Of a DNA stretch of 64,000 bases, positions 1 to 11,539 are shown in pieces. The DNA lies in NCBI GenBank assembly GCA_035235625.1, contig CP141145.1, forward strand, positions 8,060,001 to 8,124,000. The letters are read 5' to 3'. The stretch's first letter is position 1. Each line of letters opens with the position of its first letter. The notes under the pieces were generated by a model. The model saw only the letters and a list, made by a program, of their open reading frames with translations, was not told where the DNA came from and did not search any database. Made by a program: the position numbers and the translations under genes. The stretch comes from Saururus chinensis (lineage: Eukaryota > Streptophyta > Magnoliopsida > Piperales > Saururaceae).

Positions 1-1
1 T

Positions 2-8
2 TATAAAA
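2..8 (+). promoter_or_regulatory. LTR TATA box
   Basis: TATAAAA followed by GGAAAGAGGAGG. It is the presumed core promoter of the first LTR, with transcription expected to start about 30 bp downstream. Confidence 0.5.
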
Positions 9-514
9 GGAAAGAGGAGGGGGCGGACCTCTCTTTTTGCTTGGTTCGGCCTCCCTTCTCTCCCACCTCTTCCATTTTCTTCCTTCTCCTAGCAAAGACC
101 TCCATAACCAGCAATTTTAGAAGGCACAAAGCAGCCACCTTCGGATTGAAATCAAGGCCTAGAAGCATAGGAGAAAAGGCTAGGAGCTTTGGGGACAAAT
201 TGGTACAAGTAGGTGCTTCTTTTTACACCCTTAAGCATGAGATTTTGGTAGATGTAATTCAGCCCTAGTTCAGCCTTGCTCTAGAGGGTTTTTTTATATC
301 ATGAATTAGTCTTTATTAGTCTTGAATGATTGTGATTTTATCTCTTATATATATGGCTGAATTGTGCATACATGATTTTGATTTTTGTCAAGTATATGAG
401 CCCTATTCATGAAAGCATGTTGCTGATTTTTGTTATCTATCTTAGCCCTATATTATTCATAAATGATTCTGATTCTAGTGATGTATATTATCCTTAATTT
501 GGGTATAAACTCTG

Positions 515-1035
515 CTGAATTTAATCCTTGGTTTATGGCCTTAGTTTAGGCCATCCTTTTGTCAATTAAATCCCTGATTTGAAGTATTGTTTTAGGCTTT
601 ACTTTGGGAAATTAAATCCCTGATTTAGAGTCTTAGTTTAGGCCATACTTTTGCCTATTTAATCCCTGACTAGTGGCCCTAGGTTGGGCTATACTTTTGT
701 CATTTAAATCCCTGATTTAAAGCCTTGGTTTAGGTTCTACTTTTACTTATTTAGATCCCTGATTTGTAGCCTAGTTTAAGGTTATACTTTTGCCTATTTA
801 AATCCTTGAATTGCAGCCTTATTTTAGGCTCTACTTTGGCCAAATTAATACCAAATTCTCAGTCTTAGTTTATGTCAAAATCATGCTGAGAGAATACCTT
901 AATTTCAGCCATAGTTTAGGTTGTATTATTGCCTATCTAATACTTGATTCTCAGCTTGATTTAGGTTGTAATCTTGCTGATAGAATCCCTGATCTCTGAG
1001 CCTTATTTCATGATGTATTCATGCTTATTGAGTCT
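515..1035 (+). repeat. Degenerate 46-bp minisatellite inside the LTR
   Basis: Units carry AATCCCTGATTT, then a variant of AGCCTTAGTTTAGG, then TACTTTTGCC. Starts at about 568, 614, 660, 706, 752 and 800 give a period near 46 bp. Weaker units continue at about 847, 890, 936 and 982, so there are about eleven. Divergence between units shows the array is old. The short ORF across this region is a by-product of the repeat. Confidence 0.75.
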
Positions 1036-2281
1036 CTGAATTCTAGCCTAAGAAGCTTCTAAATTTCAGCCTATGTTGTCTTTGAATTTCAGCTTGAGAT
1101 GCCTTTGAAATTCAGCCTATGTTGTCCCTGAATTTCAGCTTAGATTGTGATATACCTTAAGTTGAATATTGATGGTTGTATCAGACTGAACTTGTCATGT
1201 TAGGTGGTTGACTTGATTTGTTCATCTCAGCCCCAATCCGTTTCATTATAATGTTGAATTGGTCAGTTCATCTCAGCATAAGTCTGAGTCTTTGTCATGT
1301 TGATTAGTTCACATGCTTAAGCCCGAAGTCTGCCTATTATCTTTCCAATCATGAGAGTTGGTTGCACGCATGATAGGTTGGGTTTAGTATTAAATCTTTG
1401 GATGCATTGAGTCATATGTTCATTCAGCATTGTGTTATTTCACAGCAATAGCCATGGCGGTAATCTTTCAGACCTTTATGGTATCTACTCCTTTGGGACA
1501 ATGAATCCCTGTAAAATTTGCAAACTAGGTTTTTGAGCATCATGGAAGGCTCACCTACCTCCGACTAGTGTGTCCATGAGCATACCTGGTACCTACATCT
1601 CTAGACCCATTGCTGATCTAAGTGGATCCCTAGGGATGTTAGGATTTCCCTGCTAATGTGCAGTACTCCTTGTGAATGGGAGTCAATTTTTTAGATGACA
1701 ATAAATGAATTATTTTATGAACGGTGTAGATATCAGTCGAGTTGTTTAAGTTTGCACTAGTTGCCAGTTTGGGAGTGTGGTTTATCTGATAATCATTACC
1801 CTATATATTACCTTTATGTGGTACTATTTTGCAGGAGGTTTTGCTTTGTGTTCACAGTTGATTTCTACTGTTTTTGTACATTATCATAATCTTTTGTTTT
1901 AGGGTGGCTTTTCATGCCACCTACTGAGTATTTGTAGAAATACTCATGCATCTTTTGATGCAAGATCAACACCAGTTTCAGAGTAGGAGATTTTCTTAGC
2001 AGGAGTTGCCCAGAGTACTAGGGTAGATTCTCCATAGCCAGTAGGACTTTAGTTTCTATATTTTTTGCTTAATTGTACTAAGGCACTGTGTTCATCATAT
2101 TTCTAATCATGTTACTTTATTATGTTATAGTACTTGCACTTGGCTAAGCCAAGATCCTGGTTAATGAATACTTTTGCTTTAGTAGGTAATTTATTTAAGT
2201 GTTGTGACATTGGCTTGGCAAGTTAACACCTTGAGTTAGCATTGCCACATGCTTATGTGAATGAAAACCCAGGGTGTTACA

Positions 2282-2598
2282 TCATAACACTTACGAAGGT
2301 ACAAAAATAACATACATATCATGTAATCAGAAACACATTCAAAGGGATTACGTGTAACTAATTATAGATACGAAAATGACATACAATGAATATAACATAA
2401 ATTTTTTAATAGAGAAATGGCGTAGAGGTGCATCACAGAAATAATTATCATATTACATATTGAAATAAATATTAATACAAAATTGTCTAAAAAATGACGG
2501 ATGATAACACCAAGTTGGTATCTTTCATGTTATCCATAACACGATTCAGAAACATGACTTTCGCGTGAAGTCACAAAGCATGTTTTTACAACACAATA
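2282..2598 (-). other. Displaced intron piece with palindromic repeat
   Basis: AT-rich DNA between two LTRs. Positions about 2517-2560 hold a TCATGTTAT/ATAACACGA hairpin followed by ATTCAGAAACATGACTTTCG. The same arrangement occurs at 9633-9680. I infer that this is the far part of the intron that starts at 9760 on the minus strand, separated from it by the 2599-9546 insertions. No exon is recognisable in it. Confidence 0.45.
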
Positions 2599-3130
2599 TG
2601 TAACATCCGAGAATTTTCTAAATTTTTGAAGTTGACCATGTGGAAAATAGGGTATTTGACCCCTTGACATTCTCGTGAGAATAACTTTCTCAATATTTGG
2701 ATTTGGAATTGGTGGCTGAGATCTATACGTTGGAAATTACACAGAAAGAGCTTCAAAATGCCACCAAAAATGCATAAATCAGAGTTCGGATAAGGGAGAT
2801 ATGACCGTTCAAAGTTGAACATAGTGCGTAGGGCCCGTTTACCCGAATTAGACGTGCAAATTGGCCATTTAAGTTGCTCTACGGGCTTGATTAATTAAAG
2901 TGACAAAAATTAATTTTTTGAGGTCCAATTAGATGCTGAAATGACGAGGTTTTGGCCCAACTTCTAAGGGGATTATGAACCCTAATTTCCATGCTTAAAA
3001 GGGGGCTAATTAGGGCTTCTAAGAGGTTTTTTATGTTTGGCCTTTAAGAAGAGTGGGAGCTATTGATGGGGGAGCTTTTATGGCAAGTCCGACCTGCGAC
3101 GAAGCTAGGGAAGAACGTGCATGAAGACTG
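2599..3130 (+). mobile_element. 5' part of a gypsy LTR, family B (copy 1)
   Basis: Begins TGTAACATCCGAG at 2599. About 400 bp align by eye with the segment starting at 40432, sharing GTTGACCATGTGGAAAATAG, AGAATAAC, GATATGAC and GGCCCAACTTCTAAGGGGAT. Starting with TGTAAC fits a plant gypsy LTR. After about 3130 the sequence changes to another LTR type. It is non-coding; the ORF at 2586-2822 is a shadow. Confidence 0.6.
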
Positions 3131-3149
3131 GAGTATTGACGAAGTAAGA

Positions 3150-6100
3150 TTGCTGAATAAGTAAATTTTCCTTAAAGATTGGATAAATTATTTTGATATT
3201 AATCATATTAAGGTTGTAAATTAACGTAATTAATTAAGGGTTAGTAATGATGTTTTAACAAGGTTCAATTTCATTTCTATGGGTTTTAATTGTCAAACTT
3301 AATTTATTCTATTTTTAGGGAATTGCTTGAATTTTTTGGGATTTTTTTTCAATTAGGGCATGGATCCCACCCTGGGACCCACATCCATGTCTGGACGGTG
3401 TGTGTCCCACATTACCCTAAAATTCAATTATTTTAATTTGATGAGTTTTAGAAATTTTAAATTCGTGTTTAGCCTTAAAATAAGCCATACTAGCCACTTA
3501 GGGTACTAAATTGTATTTATAGCCTAACAATTTGTATTTGTCCCCCTATAGCTTACTATATAAGGAAATCCCTAGCCCATTTCCCAATAGGGAAAGGGCT
3601 ATACTAGGAGGCTAAGAGGTGCCTTAATCACCATTGCCAATGAAGGAAACTAATTTAGGTATGTTTTAAGCCATAATCTTCACTAATCTTCCGGATTTTC
3701 TCATAATCTCTCATAATCCCACTTTCCCCCAAATGGATTCTTTATTAACTTCATTAAAAATACTTTTTTTAATCTCTATTTCAAACCCTAAAAGAGGGAT
3801 TTTTGTTTTTAAACAATGGAAAGTAGAGGGGAAAGTAAAGCTTCGATTTCGACCCAAGAACTTCTTGAAGGTAAGGGGTTTTCATCTCGAGTGATTTTGT
3901 GTTTCAGATTTCATGTTTGGAATGGTTTGTTCTTGCTTGTCATGTGCTTTAATGGTGGATTATGAAAGGCATGACTTTTATGTTGATTTTCTTGTGATTT
4001 AGCTTAAGAATGGTTGGATCTATCTGTCTTAGGTTTGTATTTTGATATCATGAAGTTTTGAAATGATTCTATAAATTTTCTTGTATTTTTGAATATTTTC
4101 AGTTTGACTTTTGTGAGTTTGAAGTCAAACCGGATTTGAACTGTTAAGGGCGTTTGAACAGCCCAACAGGTCGTTCGAACGGCCAAACGACAATCTTTGC
4201 CATTCTTGTCTATTTTAGCAATTTCTTATTCTCTTTTTATAAATCCAATTTCTTAGGGTTAGAATAAGTTATTATTACCTATATATGCTACTGGGATTGT
4301 ATGATGGCCATTTTGGAATTTATGAATTAGTTCAAGCATGAATTAGGCTATGTTTGGCCAATTTTAGCATGATATTCTACTTGCCATAAATTCATTTTTG
4401 ATGACTACTTCATGATTTTCTTGATGATTCCCGTAGGTTTAACCATGAGGATGTGCATATATGCTTGCACATGTTATGCTAATTGTTAGTGAATCATGTT
4501 TCCATATTCTAGTTTAAGTATAACATGATATTATATGTGTCTTGGATTCATATTTCGATGTTTTGACGGTATTTGCTTAATGATTTCAGTAAGGAGGAAC
4601 TATGATAAAATCATGGATGCATGTATATAAATTTGATTATGGTTTGTTCATGTTTCACATGTTTTTGCTTAGACTTGAACACTACCATTTATGTACATAT
4701 TTGTGTAGTTATTTGTGATGATTATTTGACACAAATGGACCATGATTGATGCACATGTGGACTGATTTGAGCATGTCTCTTGTATTTAGACTCATGTAGC
4801 ATTTCTCACATAATAACCATGTTGCATGCATCATGAAAATGATTTATAAATGAGATTAATCAGGATTAGCCATGTTTGATCGATTAGATGACATTGATTG
4901 TCAGATTGATCGATCGAAGGGTTGTCGAAATTGGTTTGGGTCCAAAAGGACATGAGTTCATTTTGAGTTCTTTTGAGAACATGGTACCTCCCCGGGTTGA
5001 GATGAGTTAATTGTGGTATGAGTTTTTTTATTGAATTATCTGGACCCTGAGAATCCAATATGGTATGTCCGCGTGCACCGGCTACCATGTGGTCTAGGTT
5101 TCCTTTGTGGAAATCAGACTCTCCCCCGCAAGAGATTATCCTTGGTGAGCACACTGCCCTAGGCTTCCTTTGTGGAAATTGGACATTCTCGGTCAGGTTT
5201 GTCCTTGGCGGGCAGATTGCTCAAGGTTTCCTTTGTGGAAATCAGACCTTCCTTTTTAGGATTATCCTTGGTGAGCAGAGGGGGTAACTTCCCCAATGCC
5301 ATAGTTTTCCTTTGTGGAAATCGGACCTTCCTTGTGAGGGATTGTCCTTGGTGGGCGGAATATTTGTGTTTCCCTATTACGAGACATTCACCATCAATGG
5401 TTTCATGTGTACGGATTTATTATGCCTAGTTACACAGGTTGTGTAGGGATAATAGAGTTATGTTGCATATGTGGTTATGGCTTAACTTGTACCATATGAA
5501 GAACAGTGTGCTTGAGACTCTTAATATGTAGGGTGAATGTTTTCATTATGAAATAGATATGCATGATATGTTGATGTTGAGAAGTCAATAATGTAGGATA
5601 TAATTATGTGTACATATGATGATGTATGATTGATATGAGTTATGTTTAACCCATGATGCACATGAGGCATGAGAATTGATGATGAGATGTATGGGTTATA
5701 GCATGATATGCAGATGACTTGAATATGTGATAATGTGTGATATGAGAACATGTTCATGAGATATGCTAGAGATAGTAGGACATACATATGGCATGAGTAG
5801 ATGTATATGGATGATAAATTATGACATGAATGCACAAGTTTATGTGGATATTCCAGGATGGATGGGGATGATGGAGTATTTGTTTAATAAGCATTTTGCG
5901 TTTATGTCTGTGATGTCATCTTAAATTTACTTACCGTATTTAAAAACCCTTGCTGAGCTTGTGGCTTACCCCTCTTTGCTGGGTTTTTATTTTGGGGCTG
6001 CATGTCGTGCCATGCAGGGGGTTCGGATGGACTTTACGAGGAGTGTATGGGTGATGCTACTGCTTAGGAGTGGTCATTTGGAGATCTTGAGATGTGTGGT

Positions 6101-6453
6101 TGCCTATGTAATATTTTGCATTATGACTTTATCTACTTGGCTACATTTTACACTCTATTAGCCGATGTCAGCTTCGACTTTCATTAGCTGGTTTGGGCTT
6201 ATATTCTTATACTTGAGCCATATGTGGGCTATTTTAGTTTAAGTATGTGGGTTGATGCATGGACTAATTTTTTATTTAGTAGTCCTTTAATTTTCTCATT
6301 TTGCTCTTGTACAAAGTGGATGTGCGCAACTCCGTAGTGAACTACCCAAGTAGGGGCCAGTCTTCTGCAAACTAATGTTACTTTGTTGTGCCACGTGTGC
6401 CGCCTTACCCTTGGATTGGCTTTGGATCTGGGATAGGGGCGTCGGGGTGTGAC
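3150..6453 (+). mobile_element. Tekay/Del-type LTR, plus orientation
   Basis: The architecture matches the better delimited minus-strand LTR at 41762-45323: a U3 with a GGGACCCAC block (about 3378), a TATATAAG box (3557-3564), a long AT-rich leader, a minisatellite with GTTTCCTTTGTGGAAATC units (5060-5375), a GCTGAGCTTGTGG block near 5953, and an end in GGGGTGTGACA at 6453. The left edge is estimated from the TATA-to-start distance in the other copy. No PBS follows, so this is a solo or truncated LTR. No TSD was found. Confidence 0.6.
5060..5375 (+). repeat. Four-unit minisatellite inside the Tekay-type LTR
   Basis: Four units carry the core TTTCCTTTGTGGAAAT and then GGATTATCCTTGGTGAGC. Cores lie near 5096, 5165, 5229 and 5305, so the period is about 65-75 bp. 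The related minus-strand LTR has its own array at the equivalent place (42960-43270). Confidence 0.75.
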
Positions 6454-6790
6454 ACCATTGCTGGGCCGTGACGGCCGGCTAATAGCATCCATGGAAAGAT
6501 CACATAAGGTAAAAAAACATTGCACCTTTTGGCCTCGGACGGCGGCGAGGGTAGGCTCCTCGGAATCGCCACCAGGCAGCGATTCGATTGCATCCAGATT
6601 TCGTCCCGCAACAGTGGCTAGGGGCAATGCCGCCAGAGACCAGCTAGGTTCTGGTCGGCTGCAGGGAAGATGAGACCCATGTAGCGGGTCATCGAGTCCC
6701 GTTTTGGGCCAGGTCAGGTCGGGCTAACTGGCCTGGGTCTAGGCCGGTTTAAAAAAACCCTTGAACTGGTCCTGATTTTGTGGGTTAATG
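6454..6790. other. GC-rich unassigned segment
   Basis: A short GC-richer stretch follows the LTR end. Overlapping ORFs exist on both strands, but none has a recognisable domain, and they look like chance ORFs in GC-rich DNA. Confidence 0.4.
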
Positions 6791-6814
6791 AATTGGGAAA
6801 AATATATACAAATC

Positions 6815-7735
6815 ATCAAATGACGGGCAGAGCATCAAGTCTCTTGACAAAGTTTCAAACTGGGGACAAATCCCAAAATGTGTAAAGTGACTAATTTTAC
6901 CCTTAGAAGTGAACTGTCGTAATATTTAATTACCCATCTCAATCTTTGGTTGAGGGAGGTTTAAATGGTAGAAAAATTTGAAAAAATACCTAATGACTAG
7001 AGGAGCATGATGAGTGACCTGACCAAGTTCCAGCTTGGGAGAAATCCCATAGACTATAAAATAACCCTTTTACCCATTATAGTTAAATTACGGTGTGATA
7101 TCCACCTACCCGACTTAGGGGCACTAGTTCAGTGGCCTATGAGTAGATTTAAAAATTGAGAAAATTCCCAGTGAGAGTTTAATGTGTACCTTAAATATCG
7201 ATCAAACTAAACAGTGAGGAAAAATCTTAGTAAGTGGATAATTGACCATTTTCCATAGGGTTAAGAGTAAATTGTTATGTCAACCAAGGTCTGTTCAAGG
7301 GGCATACGACCATGGTAAATGCCAGGAGAATTATCCCGAGTCCACAATGTCAAGTAGTACCCTTGAGCCCAATTTTTAACCCATTGGATGTCAATAAGGC
7401 TTTGAAGAAAATGACAGAAACACCCTTATGAGCAGAATAACCTAAGAGCCATACCTCAGGTGGTAGAATTAACTTAATGCCCTTAGGGGCAGTGTATTCC
7501 ATTTTCACTGAAACGGATGACCTATCTAACCAAGAGTTAGGGTACCCTATAATGACGTTAAATGGCTTCAAAAGGAAGGGGAGTGACCAGTAAGTGACAT
7601 GAAGACCTTTACAAGTCACAGTGTCATGAGAAACAATGGGAAGAACCATAATTATTGGGATTTAAGGCAGCGTATCATACGTGTCTGCAACACAATGTAT
7701 CAATCCACTAGGGTATCATATATGTAACTTGTGGA
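6815..7735. repeat. Degenerate tandem repeat of about 175 bp (copy 1)
   Basis: Three to four units start near 6825, 7000, 7171 and 7340. Each has an AAGTTTCAAACTGGGGA-like box, then AAATCCCA, a run like TTTTACCC, and a GTAAATT stretch. The part from 7178 onward matches 46961-47600, including GACATGAAGACCTTTACA and a TATCATAcgTGTCTgcAA-type end. Association with an LTR-like block in the second copy suggests the repeat belongs to an LTR U3, which is an inference. Confidence 0.6.
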
Positions 7736-8940
7736 TTGTCCCTGATTTTTCTACAATTTTCTGTGATTTTTTTGCTATTTTTCTGGTCATTTTTAGCAAG
7801 AAAATTTGACACTTTAGCGTATTTGTATTTGCATATTTGACTTTAGTATTATACATGGAGAGTCGGGTGTGGGGCTTAGTTGCAAGCCGCGAGCCTCACC
7901 GCGCACTTTCGGCGCAAATTTTGGACATACGGCGTGTAAATAGGAGGTTAACGCGTGATGCAAATCTAAATGGAAAAATAAAAAAGAGTATAAGTTCTGG
8001 ACCCGACTATTGGATTCCAGAACATGAGACATCCAGTATGTTTTTTTTTACGTCCAGTAAGATGTGAGAGAACCTGAGTGTGATTCCAGACACTCCGTTG
8101 TCCCTCCTTCATTGTCGGATTCCTCCGATTCTTGCCTGGATCCACTTCGCCTTACCGTCACGAGTCCATAAGTACCAGCTATGACAGCTACCATGTCCTC
8201 TTCGCTCCTCCACGAGGTACAGGTCTTTTCTTCAGTTTTTCCCACCTCTTAAATTCATTTTTGGGCCATAAGAGGGCAATTTTATTGCCGTTTGTGGCCA
8301 CCTTCAACTAGACTTATCTTCATTTGGTTGCGAGGAACCCATAGGGGCTGGCTAGAGCCACAGCCATGCTCGCTTTGCTCCTTCATGAGCTACCGGTACT
8401 TTTTTTGGTTTTTTTCTTGTTTTCATTTCACTATTCGTGATATTGTTTTAGACACTGGTGTGTTTCTGGTCATCGTCTGGCCGCCGAACGGACTCCATCC
8501 AGTCTACCTCGACCTGGTGTCAGTTGGGGGTTGCCATTTTCGACCCTGCTTCACCCCTATTGTCTTGCTCCGCCCTTATGTGGGCCTTTGTTGATGCAAA
8601 ATCGCCACCGTTAGGTGTTGTCTGCGGCCGATTTTGACATCTTGTGACTGACCGAGTACTTATCAGCCGTTGGCCGACCTTGAGTGAGTACACCCTTGAC
8701 TTCTTGTCGCACTGCCACTTATGTTGGCACGACCTTTCTCCTGGCCGCCGCTAGTGTGCCATTGTGGATTGCGGATTTTGCCGCGTAGATCCGTGTCACC
8801 CATTTTGGCCATGATTGCATCCGACACTTTCTAAACCCTAAAGACAACAACCCTCTCAATTTGGCAATGCTTTTGGCCACCAACTCCGCCGCTGACACTA
8901 CCACCGTCTTGTGCTCACCATCAAATGTCACAATTATGAG
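7736..8940. other. Unassigned region
   Basis: A T-rich stretch is followed by about 900 bp of moderately GC-rich DNA. ORFs of up to 100 codons occur on both strands, with no familiar domain or splice structure. It could be the body of a degraded element or a gene fragment; I cannot say which. Confidence 0.35.
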
Positions 8941-9546
8941 GTAGGGGAGCTTTGAACTCGTAATTTTATGATAGCATGCTTTATATGTATATCAACATCT
9001 AAGATTGTATGATTCAATGCTTTGGATGTTAAATTATGATATGTTTGCATAGTGTAAGAGGATAAATTATGCTATATGGAAATGCATATGACATGCAGGT
9101 GGGTTGTAAGTATGTTTGAAGTATGTGTGTGCTAGTGATGGCTAGCGTGTTCGTTAGTAAGCTAAGTATGTGGATTATGTATGTGCTAGTTATGGCTAGC
9201 GAGTATGTTTAAAGCCCAAATTGATGTCTAAAAATTTTGAAGCATTTAATCACCATCTTAAGAATTTGTTAGGGTCATTTGGAACCTATAATCCTAATTT
9301 TGCATGCGGGGCCCACGGTGGGTACTGCCCCCTAACTTTTCGGGAAAAATAGTGAAAAGTTCCAAAAAATTCCCAATTGACTTATATTATCATAAGAACC
9401 ATCTTAGTGAAGAAAATTCGATCCAAAACCATTGTTAACCACCTAAAATTTGAAAATAAGTCAAAACCGATCAAAGTTAACATTAAACAACAATAATCAC
9501 TAAATAAATAAAAAAATTGAACCAGTTAGAGTTTAGAGATCTTACA
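8941..9546 (-). mobile_element. Start of a Tekay-type LTR, minus orientation
   Basis: Read on the minus strand, the LTR begins TGTAAGATCTCTAAACTC at 9546 and runs to a GTGGGCCCCGC block near 9305-9320, as in the LTR that begins at 45323. It ends without a recognisable 3' terminus near 8941, so it is truncated. A GTGCTAGTGATGGCTAGCG motif is duplicated (about 9129 and 9183). It abuts the hairpin-bearing intron DNA starting at 9547. Confidence 0.55.
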
Positions 9547-9760
9547 TATCATGTTATTGACAACATGGTTCATAAACACAATCATCGCATGCATTCACAT
9601 ATCGTGTTATTTAAAACACAATATGTGTAATTTCGTGTTATTGATAACACGATTAAGAAACACGACCTTCACGTGATTTCACATATCATGTTATTTAAAA
9701 CATGATATGTGAACTTTCGTGTCATCAATAACATGAACAAAAACATGAACTAATTCTTAC
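9547..9760 (-). other. Intron D with five hairpin repeats (interrupted)
   Basis: On the minus strand a consensus donor (GAG|GTAAGA) falls at 9761/9760. The intron DNA that follows has hairpins at about 9547-9570, 9594-9625, 9633-9652, 9680-9711 and 9718-9737. The 9680-9711 one is perfect: 13-bp arms and a 6-nt loop. The intron is broken at 9546 by an LTR, and its continuation probably lies at 2282-2598. Confidence 0.55.
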
Positions 9761-10490
9761 CTCATTTGTTATGCATTCCTGATGAAGCAGAGACACATAA
9801 TCGGTATGCAGAAGTGTCATCATAGACCATTGCTGGTGTGAGTTGACCATGAAAGCCTTGATTGTCTCTTGATTTTCACCACAACTCCATGTGGAACTAG
9901 TGTTGGAGGTCAAGGTAGTTCATTGGCTCCACTGCGACCTTTTCCTTGTCCTTGATGTCTATAACGCTTCTGATACTCTGTAGTAGTTTCTAATCAACTG
10001 GATCAGGAGTATCTGATATGCTAGCCGAGCTAGAATGGGCAATTGAGTGCTTAGCAGCAGGCATAGGAAACTTGGCAGTATTTTCCTCTTCTAGGGCAGG
10101 GATAATGTACGTGGTAGGCCGACTGCCAACAGAACTTCATCCCTTGGCCTCACCTCCTCTTGCTCAGTTGCAACCTCAGTCAGCTTTCCGATCTTCTTGG
10201 CCAAGAAGCTACTAAGTGGCTTTGGATGAACCAGCTCCTTCTTGGTTGCCTCTGCCAGTGGATTAACCACTGTGTACCTCAACCTTCTAGGTATGGGTGG
10301 TCACATGGATGCGATGGGGCTAGCATCATAAGCTTTTCGTTTCTTAATCTTCAACTTCAGTTGCTTTGGTGGCTCCTCTGGGTTTGCACCACTTCCTCAT
10401 TAATTTTCTTGAGGAATCTGATGAGAACATTCCGTTCGAACTTGGGACCCTTGTTTTTCTTTGGGGAGTTAGCTTTGGGTTCCCTTTTTT
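9761..10490 (-). pseudogene. Exon 4 of a decayed minus-strand gene
   Basis: Between an acceptor-like TTTTATAG (about 10494) and the GAG|GTAAGA donor (9760), the minus strand encodes a lysine/proline-rich linker and then a segment ending near YVSLLHQECITNE. Several in-frame stops are present, for example after the KLKIKKRK region. I know no function for this segment. The product is likely the C-terminal half of the protein partly encoded at 11540-12288. Confidence 0.4.
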
Positions 10491-10494
10491 CTAT

Positions 10495-10745
10495 AAAATT
10501 CATGTAACAAGTTATATAAGTACATATACAAAAATTAAACAAAGTGTGTTATTGATTACCTAACTATTCCAAAAGTCATTTTGAATATAAGAAGATAATA
10601 CAAATTGCTGTGTTTTTAATGACACAACATACTACCTCATCATTTTCACGATAATACAAAATGAATATATGTTATGTTATCGATAACACACTTTTCCAAG
10701 TGGGTCGTATTCACAACACAACATAATAACCTAGTGATAAAAAGC
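10495..10745 (-). other. Intron C with hairpin repeats
   Basis: Non-coding AT-rich DNA between exons 4 and 3. It holds a perfect 12-bp palindrome GTTATCGATAAC (10676-10687), a TGTGTTTTTAATGACACA hairpin (about 10615) and a GTGTTATTGAT half-site (10548). The acceptor end is clear; the donor is not. Confidence 0.4.
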
Positions 10746-11460
10746 CCAGGGAACTACTTATGGAAAATGAAATCTTCATCTCCAGATTGAGGAAGAGATT
10801 TTCTTTGCTCCTTATGAACAGAATATTGAACAACTTCACTTGATTTTGAAGCTCAAGCCTTCACCCTCACTGACTTCTCTCCTTCAATTGTTGGCAGAGG
10901 GGATGTTGCATGACGTTTCTCCGGTTGAGGGACTTCTGTGGAGGCCGCGTGTCCAAATGAGATCTTTCTTCATGTGGAGGCTACATCTCTTAGATTAACC
11001 CCATGGCTACCTCGAGAGTGTTTTTAACTCTTGCAGTGTAATTTCCACAATTTCGGTGCTCCAACCCTACTCTCTATACAAGGCGGTCTTCTCCAATACT
11101 ACGTCAACAATCCTATCCATGACATCTAGTGGCATGACAAAGCTATCAATGATGTTTGTGCCAGATTGATATTGTCTTAAAAGCTCTCAATGATGTCTGT
11201 GCCAGATTGATATTGTCTTGACGTCTAGTCATGATGTGCTTGAAAAGACACCATTTTCCTCTATATCGTTGAATGTGTGGCCATCTTCTTCACCTTTTGG
11301 GTCTTCCGTTGGCCCCCGATCAAGTGGGCCTCTTCAGAAATCGGAGTTATTTGCGATATGACTTCAGAATCTACCTTCAGCTGCCCAAGCATCTCCTCGT
11401 ACCACTTCCTCATCCTGTGTTATTTTCGTTGGCCGGGTCAAGGTTAGCGGCTTCTCCACA
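10746..11460 (-). pseudogene. Exon 3 of the decayed minus-strand gene
   Basis: Minus-strand coding-like sequence with stops and no recognisable domain. About 40 bp around AGATTGATATTGTCTT is duplicated in tandem (about 11147-11180 and 11188-11220), which disrupts any frame. It lies between introns B and C, both of which contain the hairpin family. Confidence 0.35.
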
Positions 11461-11539
11461 TATGTCAACAATTAGGTAAACATGTTATCAAGTATATGCT
11501 AATATGCGTAATCGTGTTATTGATAATATAAAATTTACC
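11461..11539 (-). other. Intron B with one hairpin repeat
   Basis: The donor-like CTACAG|GTAAAT sits at 11540/11539 on the minus strand. A TAATCGTGTTATTGATAAT hairpin lies at about 11508-11528. The intron appears to be under 100 bp; its acceptor is uncertain. Confidence 0.4.

Larger units (their letters stand above)
1..2281 (+). mobile_element. 3' portion of a long plant LTR (R-U5), cut by the window edge
   Basis: A TATA box (TATAAAA, 2-8) is followed by a purine/pyrimidine-rich leader and then about 2.2 kb without coding capacity. The segment ends in GGGTGTTACA at 2272-2281, the usual 3' end of a plant gypsy LTR. U3 must lie left of the window. The TATA context resembles that of the Tekay-type LTR read on the minus strand near 44.91 kb. 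No PBS follows the LTR end, so this is a solo LTR, a 3' LTR or a truncated copy. It contains a 46-bp minisatellite, listed separately. Nothing here looks like a host gene. Confidence 0.6.

Noticed and set aside
5521-5835. 104-codon minus-strand ORF rich in His, Ser, Tyr and Ile
   Set aside because: It is the antisense reading of ATGATATG-type low-complexity DNA inside a long LTR; no domain.
2599-6453. A single 3.85-kb LTR from TGTAACATCC to GGGGTGTGACA
   Set aside because: The left 500 bp match LTR family B (40432) while the rest matches Tekay-type LTRs, and the flanks CAATA and CCATT are not a TSD; two different LTR pieces are more likely.
8292-8594. 100-codon plus-strand ORF with a hydrophobic stretch
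   Set aside because: The hydrophobic part comes from a T-rich tract; no signal peptide logic, domain or gene context supports it.
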